Source: Burkholderiales bacterium
Lineage (GTDB): Bacteria; Pseudomonadota; Gammaproteobacteria; Burkholderiales; JAEUOS01
DNA: 13,184 nucleotides
NCBI GenBank assembly: GCA_947456845.1
Contig: CANGUJ010000063.1
Location: 1 to 13,184, forward strand
Reading direction: 5' to 3'
How positions within the stretch are numbered: position 1 is the stretch's first letter; each line of letters starts with the position of its first letter. The notes under the pieces were generated by a model that did not search any database, was not told the DNA's origin, and worked only from the letters and a program-made list of their open reading frames with translations. Below, piece after piece: positions 1 to 6,156 of this stretch. The position numbers and the translations under genes were made by a program.

Positions 1-1681
1 CGGCCACCGCCATCCGGTCGAGCACGGCCTGGAACACCTGGCGCACTTCGGGCCGGGCCAGCACCTCGGCCGCCGGCGCGCCCGCCGGCAGGCCGGGGCA
101 CAGCGCGCGGCAGGCATCGATCGCCGGAAACACCATCATGCACACGTCGTCTCGGTCATGGCCGGTGATGACCGCGTCTTGCACGTAGGGTGCGCCCGCG
201 CCGATCACCGCCTGGCGCAGCGGCCCGACGCTGACCCAGGTCCCGGTGGCGAGCTTGAAATCCTCGGCGACACGGCCATCGAACAACAGGCCGTCGGCCG
301 GGTCGGCCGGATTGGCGAACTTGAGGGCATCGCCCATCATGTAATACCCCTCGTCGTCGAAAGCGCCTCGGGTGAGTTCGGGATGCTTCCAGTAGCCTGG
401 CGTGATGCTGGGACCGCGCACCCGCATCTCGAGCTTGTCGCCGTTGGGCACGAGCTTGAGTTCGACGCCCGGCACCGGCAGGCCGACATTGCCGGCGCCT
501 TCCATGGCCCAGTTGGCGAACAGCGCGGCCGGCGCGGTTTCGGTCGAGCCGAGGCTGGTGACCATGCAGATGCGCTCGCCGGTGGTCTCGAAGGCCAGGC
601 GCTCGAGTTCGTCCCAGACATGCTGCGACAAGCCTGCGCCGGCGTAGAGCATGAGCTTCAGCTTGCGAAAGAAGTTTTGCCGCAGGTCCGCGTCTTTCTC
701 GAGATAGGGCAGGAGCGCCTCGTAGCCCTTGGGCACGTTGAGGTAGAAGGTCGGCGACACCTCCTTCAGGTTGGCGACGGTCTTCTCGATCTGGCCTGGC
801 AGCGGCTTGCCCTCGTCGATATACAGGGTGCCACCGTTGAACAGCACCATGTTGAAATCGTGGTTTCCGCCGAACGTATGGTTCCAGGGCGGCCAGTCGA
901 GCAGCACCGGGGGTTCGTCGGCCAGGAAAGGCAGCACCGCGGCGATCATGCTCTGGTTGGCGCACATCATTCGGTGCGTGTTGATGACCGCCTTGGGCTG
1001 GCCGGTGGAACCGGACGTGAAGAGGAACTTGGCGATGGTGTCCGGGGTCACTGCGGCATGCGCGGCCTGCACCACCGGGCCGATCGCCGAATGCAGGTCG
1101 TGGAACAGCGTTGCCCTGCGGTGCGCGGGCGCGTCGCGCGTGACCACCAGTTCGGCCCCGGGCGGTACCACCGCCTCGATGGCTCGCGCGAACACGCTGC
1201 CGCTGGCCGCGAACACCATGCCGGGTTGCAGCAGGTCGAAGATGTAGCGCAGCTTCTCGAAATCCCTGGACACCAGCGAGTACGGCACCGAGATCGGCGC
1301 GAATGGAATGCCCACATGCATGGCCGCCAGCGCAAGCAGGGCATGCTCGATATCGTTGCCGGAGAGCACCACCAGCGGCCGCTCGGCGGACAGGCCGCGC
1401 ATCAGGAGGCCGGCCGCGATGCCGCGCACATGCGACCAGGCCTCGGCATAGGTCAGCTTGCGCCATGCCCCGGCGGCCGTGCGTTCGGCCAGGTAGGTCT
1501 GGTCGGGACGCCGCGCCGCCCAGTGCGCCAGGGGCTCGGTGACGCAGCGGGCATAGCCGGGAAGCGCATGCGGCGACTTGAGCGTCAGTGTGCCGTCGCC
1601 GCGCCGTTCAACCACGGTATCGGCGGGGCCGAAGCGTACCGCGCGGAAAGGGGCGCGCTTGAACGCGGGCGCGACGGGCAT
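1..1681 (-). CDS. fcs: Feruloyl-CoA synthase-type acyl-CoA ligase (C-terminus off the left edge)
   Basis: An ANL-superfamily ligase that would activate a carboxylic acid with ATP to the acyl-AMP and then to the CoA thioester in the cytoplasm. The 560 visible codons begin MPVAPAFKRA. The ATP-binding loop FTSGSTGQPKAV is at residues 221-232 and the adenine-side motif SLGSTETAP at 376-384. The hinge segment FDGRVAEDFKLATGTWV (467-483) differs from the usual GR.KD form and is characteristic of the feruloyl-CoA synthase family. Members are roughly 600-630 residues, so about 50 residues including the C-terminal lysine loop are missing at the window edge. The ATG lies 3 nt after the upstream crotonase stop, so it is the last visible gene of the receptor-crotonase-ligase operon. 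The ribosome-binding site is weak. Family assignment is strong; the substrate (ferulate, another cinnamate, or another aryl acid) is inferred and not proven, because no recognisable hydroxycinnamoyl-CoA hydratase-lyase or vanillin dehydrogenase is next to it. Confidence 0.88.
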   Translation of the reverse strand, partial: MPVAPAFKRAPFRAVRFGPADTVVERRGDGTLTLKSPHALPGYARCVTEPLAHWAARRPDQTYLAERTAAGAWRKLTYAEAWSHVRGIAAGLLMRGLSAERPLVVLSGNDIEHALLALAAMHVGIPFAPISVPYSLVSRDFEKLRYIFDLLQPGMVFAASGSVFARAIEAVVPPGAELVVTRDAPAHRRATLFHDLHSAIGPVVQAAHAAVTPDTIAKFLFTSGSTGQPKAVINTHRMMCANQSMIAAVLPFLADEPPVLLDWPPWNHTFGGNHDFNMVLFNGGTLYIDEGKPLPGQIEKTVANLKEVSPTFYLNVPKGYEALLPYLEKDADLRQNFFRKLKLMLYAGAGLSQHVWDELERLAFETTGERICMVTSLGSTETAPAALFANWAMEGAGNVGLPVPGVELKLVPNGDKLEMRVRGPSITPGYWKHPELTRGAFDDEGYYMMGDALKFANPADPADGLLFDGRVAEDFKLATGTWVSVGPLRQAVIGAGAPYVQDAVITGHDRDDVCMMVFPAIDACRALCPGLPAGAPAAEVLARPEVRQVFQAVLDRMAVA

Positions 1682-1684
1682 GCC

Positions 1685-2491
1685 CTAGCCCGCCTTCACC
1701 TTGGCGGCGCGGCCCTGCAGGAAGGCCTGCACGCGCTCCCTGGCCTCCGGCGCGCTCGATGCAACGGTGGCGATCAGCGATTCGGTGAACAGCCCCATGT
1801 CCTGGCTGGCATCGGCGATGCGCGGCAGGGCGTGCATCACCGCATAGTTGGTCATGCCGGCGTTGCCGGCCATCTTGCGCGCCAGTTCGATGGCCTTCGC
1901 GAGCGCCTCGCCCTGCGCCACCAGGTATTGCGCGAAGCCGAGGCGCTCGCCCTCCTCGGCCTTGTAGACCCTGCCGGTGAGCATCATGTCGGTCATGCAG
2001 GCCACGCCGATCAAGCGCGGCAGGCGCGCCGAACCGCCGCCGCCGACGAAGATACCGCGCTGGCCTTCCGGCAGGGCGTAGAACACCGTCGCATCGGCCA
2101 CCCGCACATGCGCGGCGGCAGCGAGTTCGAGTCCGCCGCCGATGACCGCGCCGTGAAGCGCCGCCACCACCGGCACGCGGCCGAACTGGATTTTTTCGAA
2201 TGCCGCATGCCAGGAGCGCGAATGGTGCATGCCTTCGACCACGTCGCGTACCCGCAGGGTGGACAGATCCAGCCCGGCGCTGAAATGATCGCCGCTCCCG
2301 GTAATGACCACGGCGCGCACATCGGCCGGCGGGTTGGAAAAGAACCTGTCGATAAGGGCCACCATGTCATCGCCCAGGGCGTTGCGCTTCTCGGGCCGGT
2401 TGAGGGTGACGATGGCGATATCGCCGTCGCGGCGGACCGTAACCGGCTTGGTCGGCCTGGAAGCCTGTGTCTTGGAAGCGCGGGTGGCCAT
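1685..2491 (-). CDS. Enoyl-CoA hydratase/isomerase (crotonase family)
   Basis: A 268-residue crotonase-fold enzyme, the usual family length, expected to hydrate or isomerise an enoyl-CoA in the cytosol. The first oxyanion-hole strand is GSGDHFSAGLDLS (65-77) and the second is HGAVIGGGLELA (113-124). Both glutamates used by classical hydratases appear present: E122 in GGGLELA and E142 in LPEGQRG. It does not look like hydroxycinnamoyl-CoA hydratase-lyase (HCHL/Ech), whose second motif is a WCFGGG.SPLVACD type. It sits between the Bug receptor (71 bp upstream, with a GC hairpin in the gap) and the feruloyl-CoA-synthase-like ligase (3 nt downstream), so it probably acts on the CoA ester made by that ligase. 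The ATG at 2491 has no clear Shine-Dalgarno sequence, and I see no better in-frame start. Exact reaction unknown. Confidence 0.9.
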   Translation of the reverse strand: MATRASKTQASRPTKPVTVRRDGDIAIVTLNRPEKRNALGDDMVALIDRFFSNPPADVRAVVITGSGDHFSAGLDLSTLRVRDVVEGMHHSRSWHAAFEKIQFGRVPVVAALHGAVIGGGLELAAAAHVRVADATVFYALPEGQRGIFVGGGGSARLPRLIGVACMTDMMLTGRVYKAEEGERLGFAQYLVAQGEALAKAIELARKMAGNAGMTNYAVMHALPRIADASQDMGLFTESLIATVASSAPEARERVQAFLQGRAAKVKAG

Positions 2492-2519
2492 GGACGGTGC
2501 TTTGCGGATGGATTGCGGG

Positions 2520-2537
2520 CCGCCGCGTCCGCGGCGG
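2520..2537 (-). repeat. GC-rich inverted repeat between receptor and crotonase genes
   Basis: CCGCCGCG, a 2-nt spacer and CGCGGCGG form a perfect 8+2+8 inverted repeat in the 71-bp gap between the receptor stop and the crotonase start. As RNA it would fold as about a 7-bp stem with a 4-nt loop. No T-run follows on the leftward transcript, so it is not a canonical intrinsic terminator. It is more likely a 3'-end stabiliser or attenuator separating receptor and enzyme expression, or simply GC-rich sequence. Structure seen; role inferred. Confidence 0.45.
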
Positions 2538-2562
2538 GGTGGGCGGCGGCCCCGGGGCTGGC

Positions 2563-3564
2563 CTAGTTCTCGGCGGTGAAGCCGGTGGCCTTGACGATGG
2601 GCTGCCAGAAATCGAAATCCGATTTAAGGCGCGCCGCCAGTTCGGCGGGCGTGGAGGACGCGGCCTCCAGGCCCATCAGGTTGAACGCGTCGATCGCGGT
2701 TTGCGCGCGCAGCGCGGAGCGGATGCCGTTGGCGGCGCGGGTGACGATCTCAGCCGGCGTCTTCGGCGGCATGAAAAAGCCGAACCACTCCTGCACCATG
2801 ATCTGCTTGATGCCCTGTTCGGCGAAGGTGGGCACATCGGGATGGTATTGCGAACGACGCGGACCGGAGGTGGCCAGCACGCGCACCCGGCCCGACTTCA
2901 TGTGCGGCAGGAATTCGCCGTCCGGTCCGATCACCGCCGGAATCTGCCCACCCATCATGTCGGCGATGGCCAGTTGCGTGCCCCTGAAGCCGACATGGGT
3001 CATCGGCACGCCGGCCGCCTTTTCGATCATCGTGCCGATGAAATGCGGCGTCGATCCCGCCGCCGGCGAGCCGTAGTTGGCCTTGCCCGGATTGGCCTTG
3101 CACCAGGCGATGAACTCGCCCACCGTCTTCACCGTCTCCGGCACCGCCGGTCCGATGGCCAGGCCGTGGACGATGTTGGCCGCCGTCGAAACCGGAGTGA
3201 GGTCGGTGAACGGGTTGTAGGAGAGCTGGCGGTAGATGTGCGGGTAGATGAACAGCATCGAGCCGGGCGTGAGCAGCAGGGTGGCGCCGTCCGGAGCGGC
3301 GGCCTTGACCGCCTCGATGGCAATGCGGCCGCCGGCGCCGGCACGGTTTTCCACCACCACCGACTTGGCGTAGGTTCCGGCGAGCCGGTCGCCAGTGCGG
3401 CGCGAGATCGTGTCCGAGGTTCCGCCCGGGGCAAAGCCGCAAATGATGCGCAGGCTCTCGGGCATGCCTTGCGCCAGGGCCCGACCGGCCAGGGGCAACG
3501 CGCCCAGTCCGGCCAAGCCTGCGGATGCGGCGATCATTTTCCTGCGGGTGAAGTTCGTCTGCAT
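2563..3564 (-). CDS. Bug-family (TctC-like) tripartite tricarboxylate transporter receptor
   Basis: A 333-residue periplasmic solute-binding protein of the Bug family, which captures carboxylates for TTT-type uptake or for sensing. The start at 3564 (MQTNFTRRKM) is preferred over an in-frame start 30 nt upstream because AGGAG (3571-3575) lies 6 nt before it. The N-terminus has a twin-arginine-like FTRRKMIA, a hydrophobic stretch (11-26) and a likely cleavage after GRALA (residue 31), so export by Tat or Sec is expected. Family features include PGGTSDTISR near residue 55, the NRAGAGG segment, and GSPAAGSTPH in the ligand-binding region. No TctA/TctB membrane subunits are seen in the window, which is common for Bug receptors. 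First gene of the leftward operon with a crotonase and a feruloyl-CoA-synthase-like ligase, so the ligand may be the acid activated by that ligase (inference). Confidence 0.92.
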   Translation of the reverse strand: MQTNFTRRKMIAASAGLAGLGALPLAGRALAQGMPESLRIICGFAPGGTSDTISRRTGDRLAGTYAKSVVVENRAGAGGRIAIEAVKAAAPDGATLLLTPGSMLFIYPHIYRQLSYNPFTDLTPVSTAANIVHGLAIGPAVPETVKTVGEFIAWCKANPGKANYGSPAAGSTPHFIGTMIEKAAGVPMTHVGFRGTQLAIADMMGGQIPAVIGPDGEFLPHMKSGRVRVLATSGPRRSQYHPDVPTFAEQGIKQIMVQEWFGFFMPPKTPAEIVTRAANGIRSALRAQTAIDAFNLMGLEAASSTPAELAARLKSDFDFWQPIVKATGFTAEN

Positions 3565-3570
3565 GGTTGT

Positions 3571-3575
3571 CTCCT
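3571..3575 (-). promoter_or_regulatory. Ribosome-binding site of the Bug receptor
   Basis: AGGAG on the leftward strand, 6 nt before the ATG at 3564. It selects this start over the in-frame start 30 nt further upstream, which would place this site inside the coding region. Confidence 0.7.
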
Positions 3576-3639
3576 GGTTATCAGCGCTGGTCAATCAGCA
3601 TTTCCTGCGGTGCACTTATGGGACCATACTTTTGCGGGG

Positions 3640-3720
3640 CTGCACTGGGACTGCACTTACGGACTGGGACTGCACTTACGGACTGCACTTACGCACTGGG
3701 ACTGCACTTACGGACTGCAC
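3640..3720. repeat. Tandem repeat, 32-bp period, built on CTGCACTTACG
   Basis: CTGCAC begins at 3640, 3651, 3670, 3683, 3702 and 3715; the four internal copies read CTGCACTTACG. The spacings 19, 13, 19, 13 give a 32-bp higher-order unit. Unit 3651-3682 and unit 3683-3714 differ at one base (G to C at 3693-3694 context), and partial units flank both sides. A degenerate copy TGCACTTATGGGAC sits at 3611-3624. Non-coding, within the predicted leader of the receptor transcript. It could be a variable-number repeat, an array of regulator sites on DNA, or a repeated RNA element. Confidence 0.85.
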
Positions 3721-3809
3721 CTCTGAGTTCCGGCAGCCGAATTGAGATGGTGAAGCGGCAGTTCAATGACAGGCGCCAGCGGACCCGGCCTGCGACACCC
3801 GTCAAATGG

Positions 3810-3822
3810 TTATGTTACATAA
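3810..3822. promoter_or_regulatory. Perfect 13-bp palindrome, candidate MarR-type operator
   Basis: TTATGT-T-ACATAA is a perfect inverted repeat (6+1+6) in an AT-rich island within GC-rich sequence. It lies 31 bp beyond the marR stop and covers the predicted -10 of the receptor operon. Size, symmetry and position suit a MarR-dimer operator. Palindrome seen; binding protein inferred. Confidence 0.6.
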
Positions 3823-3840
3823 TCAAAAGCCCGGTGGCAA
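3812..3840 (-). promoter_or_regulatory. Predicted sigma70-like promoter of the receptor-crotonase-ligase operon
   Basis: On the leftward strand TTGCCA (3840-3835, 5 of 6 to the -35 consensus) is followed after exactly 17 bp by TAACAT (3817-3812, 4 of 6 to the -10 consensus). Transcription would start near 3805, giving a leader of about 240 nt that includes the tandem repeat. The -10 lies wholly inside the 13-bp palindrome, an arrangement expected of a repressed promoter. Confidence 0.5.
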
Positions 3841-3853
3841 GAGGTCGCGCGCA

Positions 3854-4330
3854 TCATCCCGGGTAAATGCGTTGCAGCAGCGCGATGAGCGCAGCGCGCT
3901 CGGCGCCGGACCAGTGGCTGAAAACGACCGCCTCAAGCGCATCGAGCCGTATGTCGAGGCGCTGACGCATCTCCCCGCCCGCCATGGTCAGACGCAAGGC
4001 ATGATTGCGGCGATCCCGTTCCATCACTGCGCGCACGATCAGGCCGCGAGCTTCCAGGCGCTCGATCAGGCTCACCATGTTCGGGCGTTTGACCGCCAGG
4101 GCCTCGCTGAGTTCTTTTTGGGTGACGCCGGCGTTGTCGCCGACCAGGCACAGAATCGAGTACTCCACCGCGCGGATGCCGTCCTCCCCGAGCACCTGCG
4201 CGACACGGGCACGCATGGCCACCTCGGCGCGGCGCAGGTTGTAGCCGATCAGCCGCTTAAGGCCGCTGTGGTCGAGTACGCGTGCGCGGCTGCGTACGGC
4301 GGCGCTGGCGGGAGCCGGTACCTCGTCCAT
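3854..4330 (-). CDS. MarR-family transcriptional regulator
   Basis: A 158-residue winged-helix regulator. The DNA-binding core VTQKELSEALAVKRPNM to VRAVMERDRRNH (69-110) shows the helix-turn-helix (about 69-93) and the wing with D-R-R motif (106-108); flanking helices (22-60 and 115-155) form the dimer interface. MarR proteins usually repress and release DNA on binding small phenolic or acyl-CoA ligands. The ATG overlaps the upstream isomerase stop by one base (TGATG), so translation is coupled and it is the third gene of the reductase-isomerase-marR operon. It could repress its own operon, the downstream receptor operon through the palindrome at 3810-3822, or both (inference). Functional analogues in ferulate or hydroxycinnamate catabolism are known MarR proteins, but the ligand here is unknown. 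Confidence 0.92.
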   Translation of the reverse strand: MDEVPAPASAAVRSRARVLDHSGLKRLIGYNLRRAEVAMRARVAQVLGEDGIRAVEYSILCLVGDNAGVTQKELSEALAVKRPNMVSLIERLEARGLIVRAVMERDRRNHALRLTMAGGEMRQRLDIRLDALEAVVFSHWSGAERAALIALLQRIYPG

Positions 4331-5163
4331 CAGCCCATCGGCGGCCGCAACGGCGCCAGGTCCGCAAACGCCGCCGCAGCGCCGGCCTTTTGCGCCGCCA
4401 CCGCCCGCGCAATATCCTCCGGGCTGAACACCCCGGGCTGCAAGGCATTGAGGTAGGCGAACGACTCGGCCACCGAGTGGTCGCGGGCGTAGCCGATCAT
4501 TTCCTTGCTCGCCGTGATGGCCACCGGCGCCTTGCCGGCGATTTTTTTCGCCACGGCGAGCACACCCTCCGTCAGGGCGTTCGCATCGTCGAACAGACCG
4601 TTGACAAAGCCCAGACGTTCCGCCCGCTCGGCGCCGAGGCGGTCACCGGTATAGGCCAGCTCGCGCATCACCGCCTCCGGAATCTGGCGCGGCATGCGGT
4701 TCATGGTGCCGACGTCGGCCATCATGCCGAGGTTGATTTCCTGGATGCAGAAAAACGCGTCGCGCGTGCTGTAGCGCAGGCAGCAGGCGGTGACCAGATC
4801 GACGGCGCCGCCTATGCATCCGCCCTGCACGGCGGCGATCACCGGAAAGCGCGCCTCCGCGATCGCATTGAACGACTGCTGCAGCTTGCGCAGTTGCTGG
4901 CGAAAGCGCTCCCGCGCGTCGACACTCTCCGTGCCCAGCACGTCGGGCGAGGAAAACACGGCCAGGTCCATGCCGGCCGAAAAATGCCGGCCCGCCGAAG
5001 TGATCACCGCCACCCGTGTGCCGCCGGCCTGGTCGAGTTCGCGGAACACGCGCGGAATCTCGGCCCAGAAGGCCGGCACCATGCTGTTGAGCCGCTCCGG
5101 ATGATTCAGGTGCACGCGCGCCACCCCGCCTTCGCGGATGACCTCAAAGCATTCGTAGCTCAT
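4330..5163 (-). CDS. Delta3,5-delta2,4-dienoyl-CoA isomerase-like crotonase (ECH1-like)
   Basis: A 277-residue crotonase-fold protein. From recall of mammalian ECH1, its acidic triad (Asp176, Glu196, Asp204) matches D122 in AVDLVTAC, E142 in CIQEINLG and D150 in MMADVGTM, with the same 20- and 8-residue spacings; the later YARDHSVAES also resembles ECH1. This predicts isomerisation of 3,5-dienoyl-CoA to 2,4-dienoyl-CoA, an auxiliary step for unsaturated acyl chains. The oxyanion strand is GGCIGGAVDL, with Ala where a third Gly is usual, and the Asp of the ACD motif is Cys (128). An in-frame TTG lies 15 nt upstream, but ATG at 5163 is preceded by GAGGGA at 7-nt spacing and is chosen. It begins 11 nt after the DECR-like gene, whose product would use the isomerase product. 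Specific substrate unproven. Confidence 0.85.
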   Translation of the reverse strand: MSYECFEVIREGGVARVHLNHPERLNSMVPAFWAEIPRVFRELDQAGGTRVAVITSAGRHFSAGMDLAVFSSPDVLGTESVDARERFRQQLRKLQQSFNAIAEARFPVIAAVQGGCIGGAVDLVTACCLRYSTRDAFFCIQEINLGMMADVGTMNRMPRQIPEAVMRELAYTGDRLGAERAERLGFVNGLFDDANALTEGVLAVAKKIAGKAPVAITASKEMIGYARDHSVAESFAYLNALQPGVFSPEDIARAVAAQKAGAAAAFADLAPLRPPMG

Positions 5164-5170
5164 GACGATT

Positions 5171-5176
5171 TCCCTC
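5171..5176 (-). promoter_or_regulatory. Ribosome-binding site of the dienoyl-CoA isomerase
   Basis: GAGGGA on the leftward strand, overlapping the TGA of the upstream reductase and 7 nt before ATG 5163. It supports that start over the upstream TTG and indicates translational coupling with the reductase. Confidence 0.65.
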
Positions 5177-6077
5177 AATCGCGCTGCGCGCGGTCCTTAG
5201 CGTTCTGCGTCTCGATGGCGGCGCGCGCGGCGCGCCAGTCGTCGTCCTGCCAGTGGCGCAGTTCGTAGAAATTGCCGCCCATACCCAGGTGGGCAGCCCC
5301 GTCCATCATGATCGACTGGCCGGAGAGCCAGTTGCACCCGTCGCTCATCAGGAACGCCGCGAGGTTCTGCAACTCCGTCATCTCGCCCGCGCGCGACTGC
5401 GGATTCGCCTTCGCCGAACGCGCGCCGGGCACCTCGCCGGGGCTCAGGCGCTTGCTCATGCCTTCGGTCGGGATTTCTCCGGGGCCCACGGCGTTGATGC
5501 GGATGCCGTAGCGGCCCCATTCGCTGGCCAGCGACATGGTCATGCCATGGATGGCGCTCTTGCTCATGGCCGAGGGCACCACGAAAGGCCCGCCGTTGAG
5601 CACCCAGGTGACGATGATGGACATGACGCTCTTCATGGGCATGCCGGGCTTCCAGCCGCCCTGCGCCTTGACCTCGTCGATCCAGCGCCTGCCCACCGCG
5701 TGGGTCACGTAGAAGGTTCCGTGCATGACGATGTTGGCGACGGCGTCGAAGCCGCGCGGACTCAAGTCCTCGGTGCGGCTGATGAAGTTGCCCGCGGCGT
5801 TGTTGACCAGCCCGGTCAGCCCGCCATGGGCGAATACGTCCTCGACCATCTCGTCGACGGCCGCAGCCTGGCGGATATCGACGGCGTAGGTCGCAACCGC
5901 GCGGCCATGGCGTTCGCCAAGCACGGCGGCGGTCTCCTCTAGCACGGCGCGGCGCCGCCCGCAGATCACCGCATCGGCGCCGAGTTCGAGGAATTTTTCG
6001 GTCATCGCGCGGCCCAGGCCGGTGCCACCGCCGGTGACCAGAATGCGCTGACCCGCCAAAAGGCCTTGGGTGAACAT
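5175..6077 (-). CDS. 2,4-dienoyl-CoA reductase-like SDR (DECR1-like)
   Basis: A 300-residue short-chain dehydrogenase with the nucleotide-binding TGGGTGLG (15-22) and NNAAGNF (92-98). The stretch GPFVVPSAMSK (163-173) and the tail GGNFYELRHWQDDDW (267-281) resemble mitochondrial DECR1, which reduces 2,4-dienoyl-CoA with NADPH. Against recalled DECR1 residues, Asn148 corresponds to N97, Ser210 to S169 and Lys214 to K173, but Tyr199 falls on W158 in a gapless alignment, so the proton-donor residue is changed. The start at 6077 is chosen because AGGAG lies 8 nt upstream; the open frame extends to 6284 but would cross the divergent tetR start. First gene of an operon with the ECH1-like isomerase and marR. 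It could be a true dienoyl-CoA reductase or a related SDR acting on another unsaturated acyl-CoA. Confidence 0.87.
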   Translation of the reverse strand: MFTQGLLAGQRILVTGGGTGLGRAMTEKFLELGADAVICGRRRAVLEETAAVLGERHGRAVATYAVDIRQAAAVDEMVEDVFAHGGLTGLVNNAAGNFISRTEDLSPRGFDAVANIVMHGTFYVTHAVGRRWIDEVKAQGGWKPGMPMKSVMSIIVTWVLNGGPFVVPSAMSKSAIHGMTMSLASEWGRYGIRINAVGPGEIPTEGMSKRLSPGEVPGARSAKANPQSRAGEMTELQNLAAFLMSDGCNWLSGQSIMMDGAAHLGMGGNFYELRHWQDDDWRAARAAIETQNAKDRAQRD

Positions 6078-6085
6078 GCTGTTCG

Positions 6086-6090
6086 CTCCT
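6086..6090 (-). promoter_or_regulatory. Ribosome-binding site of the DECR-like gene
   Basis: AGGAG on the leftward strand, 8 nt before ATG 6077. It fixes the reductase start and rules out the longer frame to 6284. Confidence 0.7.
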
Positions 6091-6109
6091 TTGAATATCG
6101 AGATCGCCG

Positions 6110-6118
6110 CTATCATAG
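6110..6118. promoter_or_regulatory. CTATCATAG palindrome: shared -10 / candidate TetR operator
   Basis: In the 79-bp gap between the divergent reductase and tetR genes, CTAT-C-ATAG is a perfect 9-bp palindrome. It offers TATGAT on the leftward strand and TATCAT on the rightward strand, each 5 of 6 to the -10 consensus. Imperfect CGCC/GGCG arms flank it. No good -35 is seen on either strand. A TetR dimer here could repress both directions (inference). Confidence 0.4.
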
Positions 6119-6156
6119 GCGCCAAACACCATCCACGCCGACTCGGATTGCACGCA

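Larger units (their letters stand above)
3565..3853. other. 289-bp leader/intergenic region before the receptor operon
   Basis: The gap between the marR stop and the receptor start holds, from right to left in transcription order, a sigma70-like promoter with an overlapping palindrome (3810-3840), a stretch with no recognised signal (about 3721-3809), a tandem repeat (3640-3720, with a degenerate core at 3611), and the receptor ribosome-binding site. I see no convincing gene and no intrinsic terminator after marR. Open frames that cross the repeat encode only repetitive peptides. Confidence 0.7.

Noticed and set aside
1685..2491. Calling the crotonase a hydroxycinnamoyl-CoA hydratase-lyase (ech/HCHL)
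   Set aside because: Tempting from the adjacent feruloyl-CoA-synthase-like gene, but the second oxyanion strand and following motif do not match the HCHL pattern I recall.
158..2566. 802-codon open frame on the + strand opposite the ligase and crotonase genes
   Set aside because: High GC in third positions leaves long stop-free antisense frames. Its translation is Gly/Arg/His-rich with no recognisable family, while the opposite strand encodes clear ligase and crotonase motifs.
3640..3720. CRISPR array
   Set aside because: Units are directly abutting with alternating 13- and 19-bp spacing and no unique spacers; no cas genes are present.
3640..3720. Iterons of a replication origin
   Set aside because: No Rep protein, DnaA boxes or AT-rich unwinding region nearby; the context is an operon leader between chromosomal catabolic genes.
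2467..3726. Open frame on the + strand crossing the tandem repeat, giving a repetitive peptide tail
   Set aside because: It is antisense to the well-supported Bug receptor and low in plausibility. The repeat peptide simply reflects the DNA repeat.
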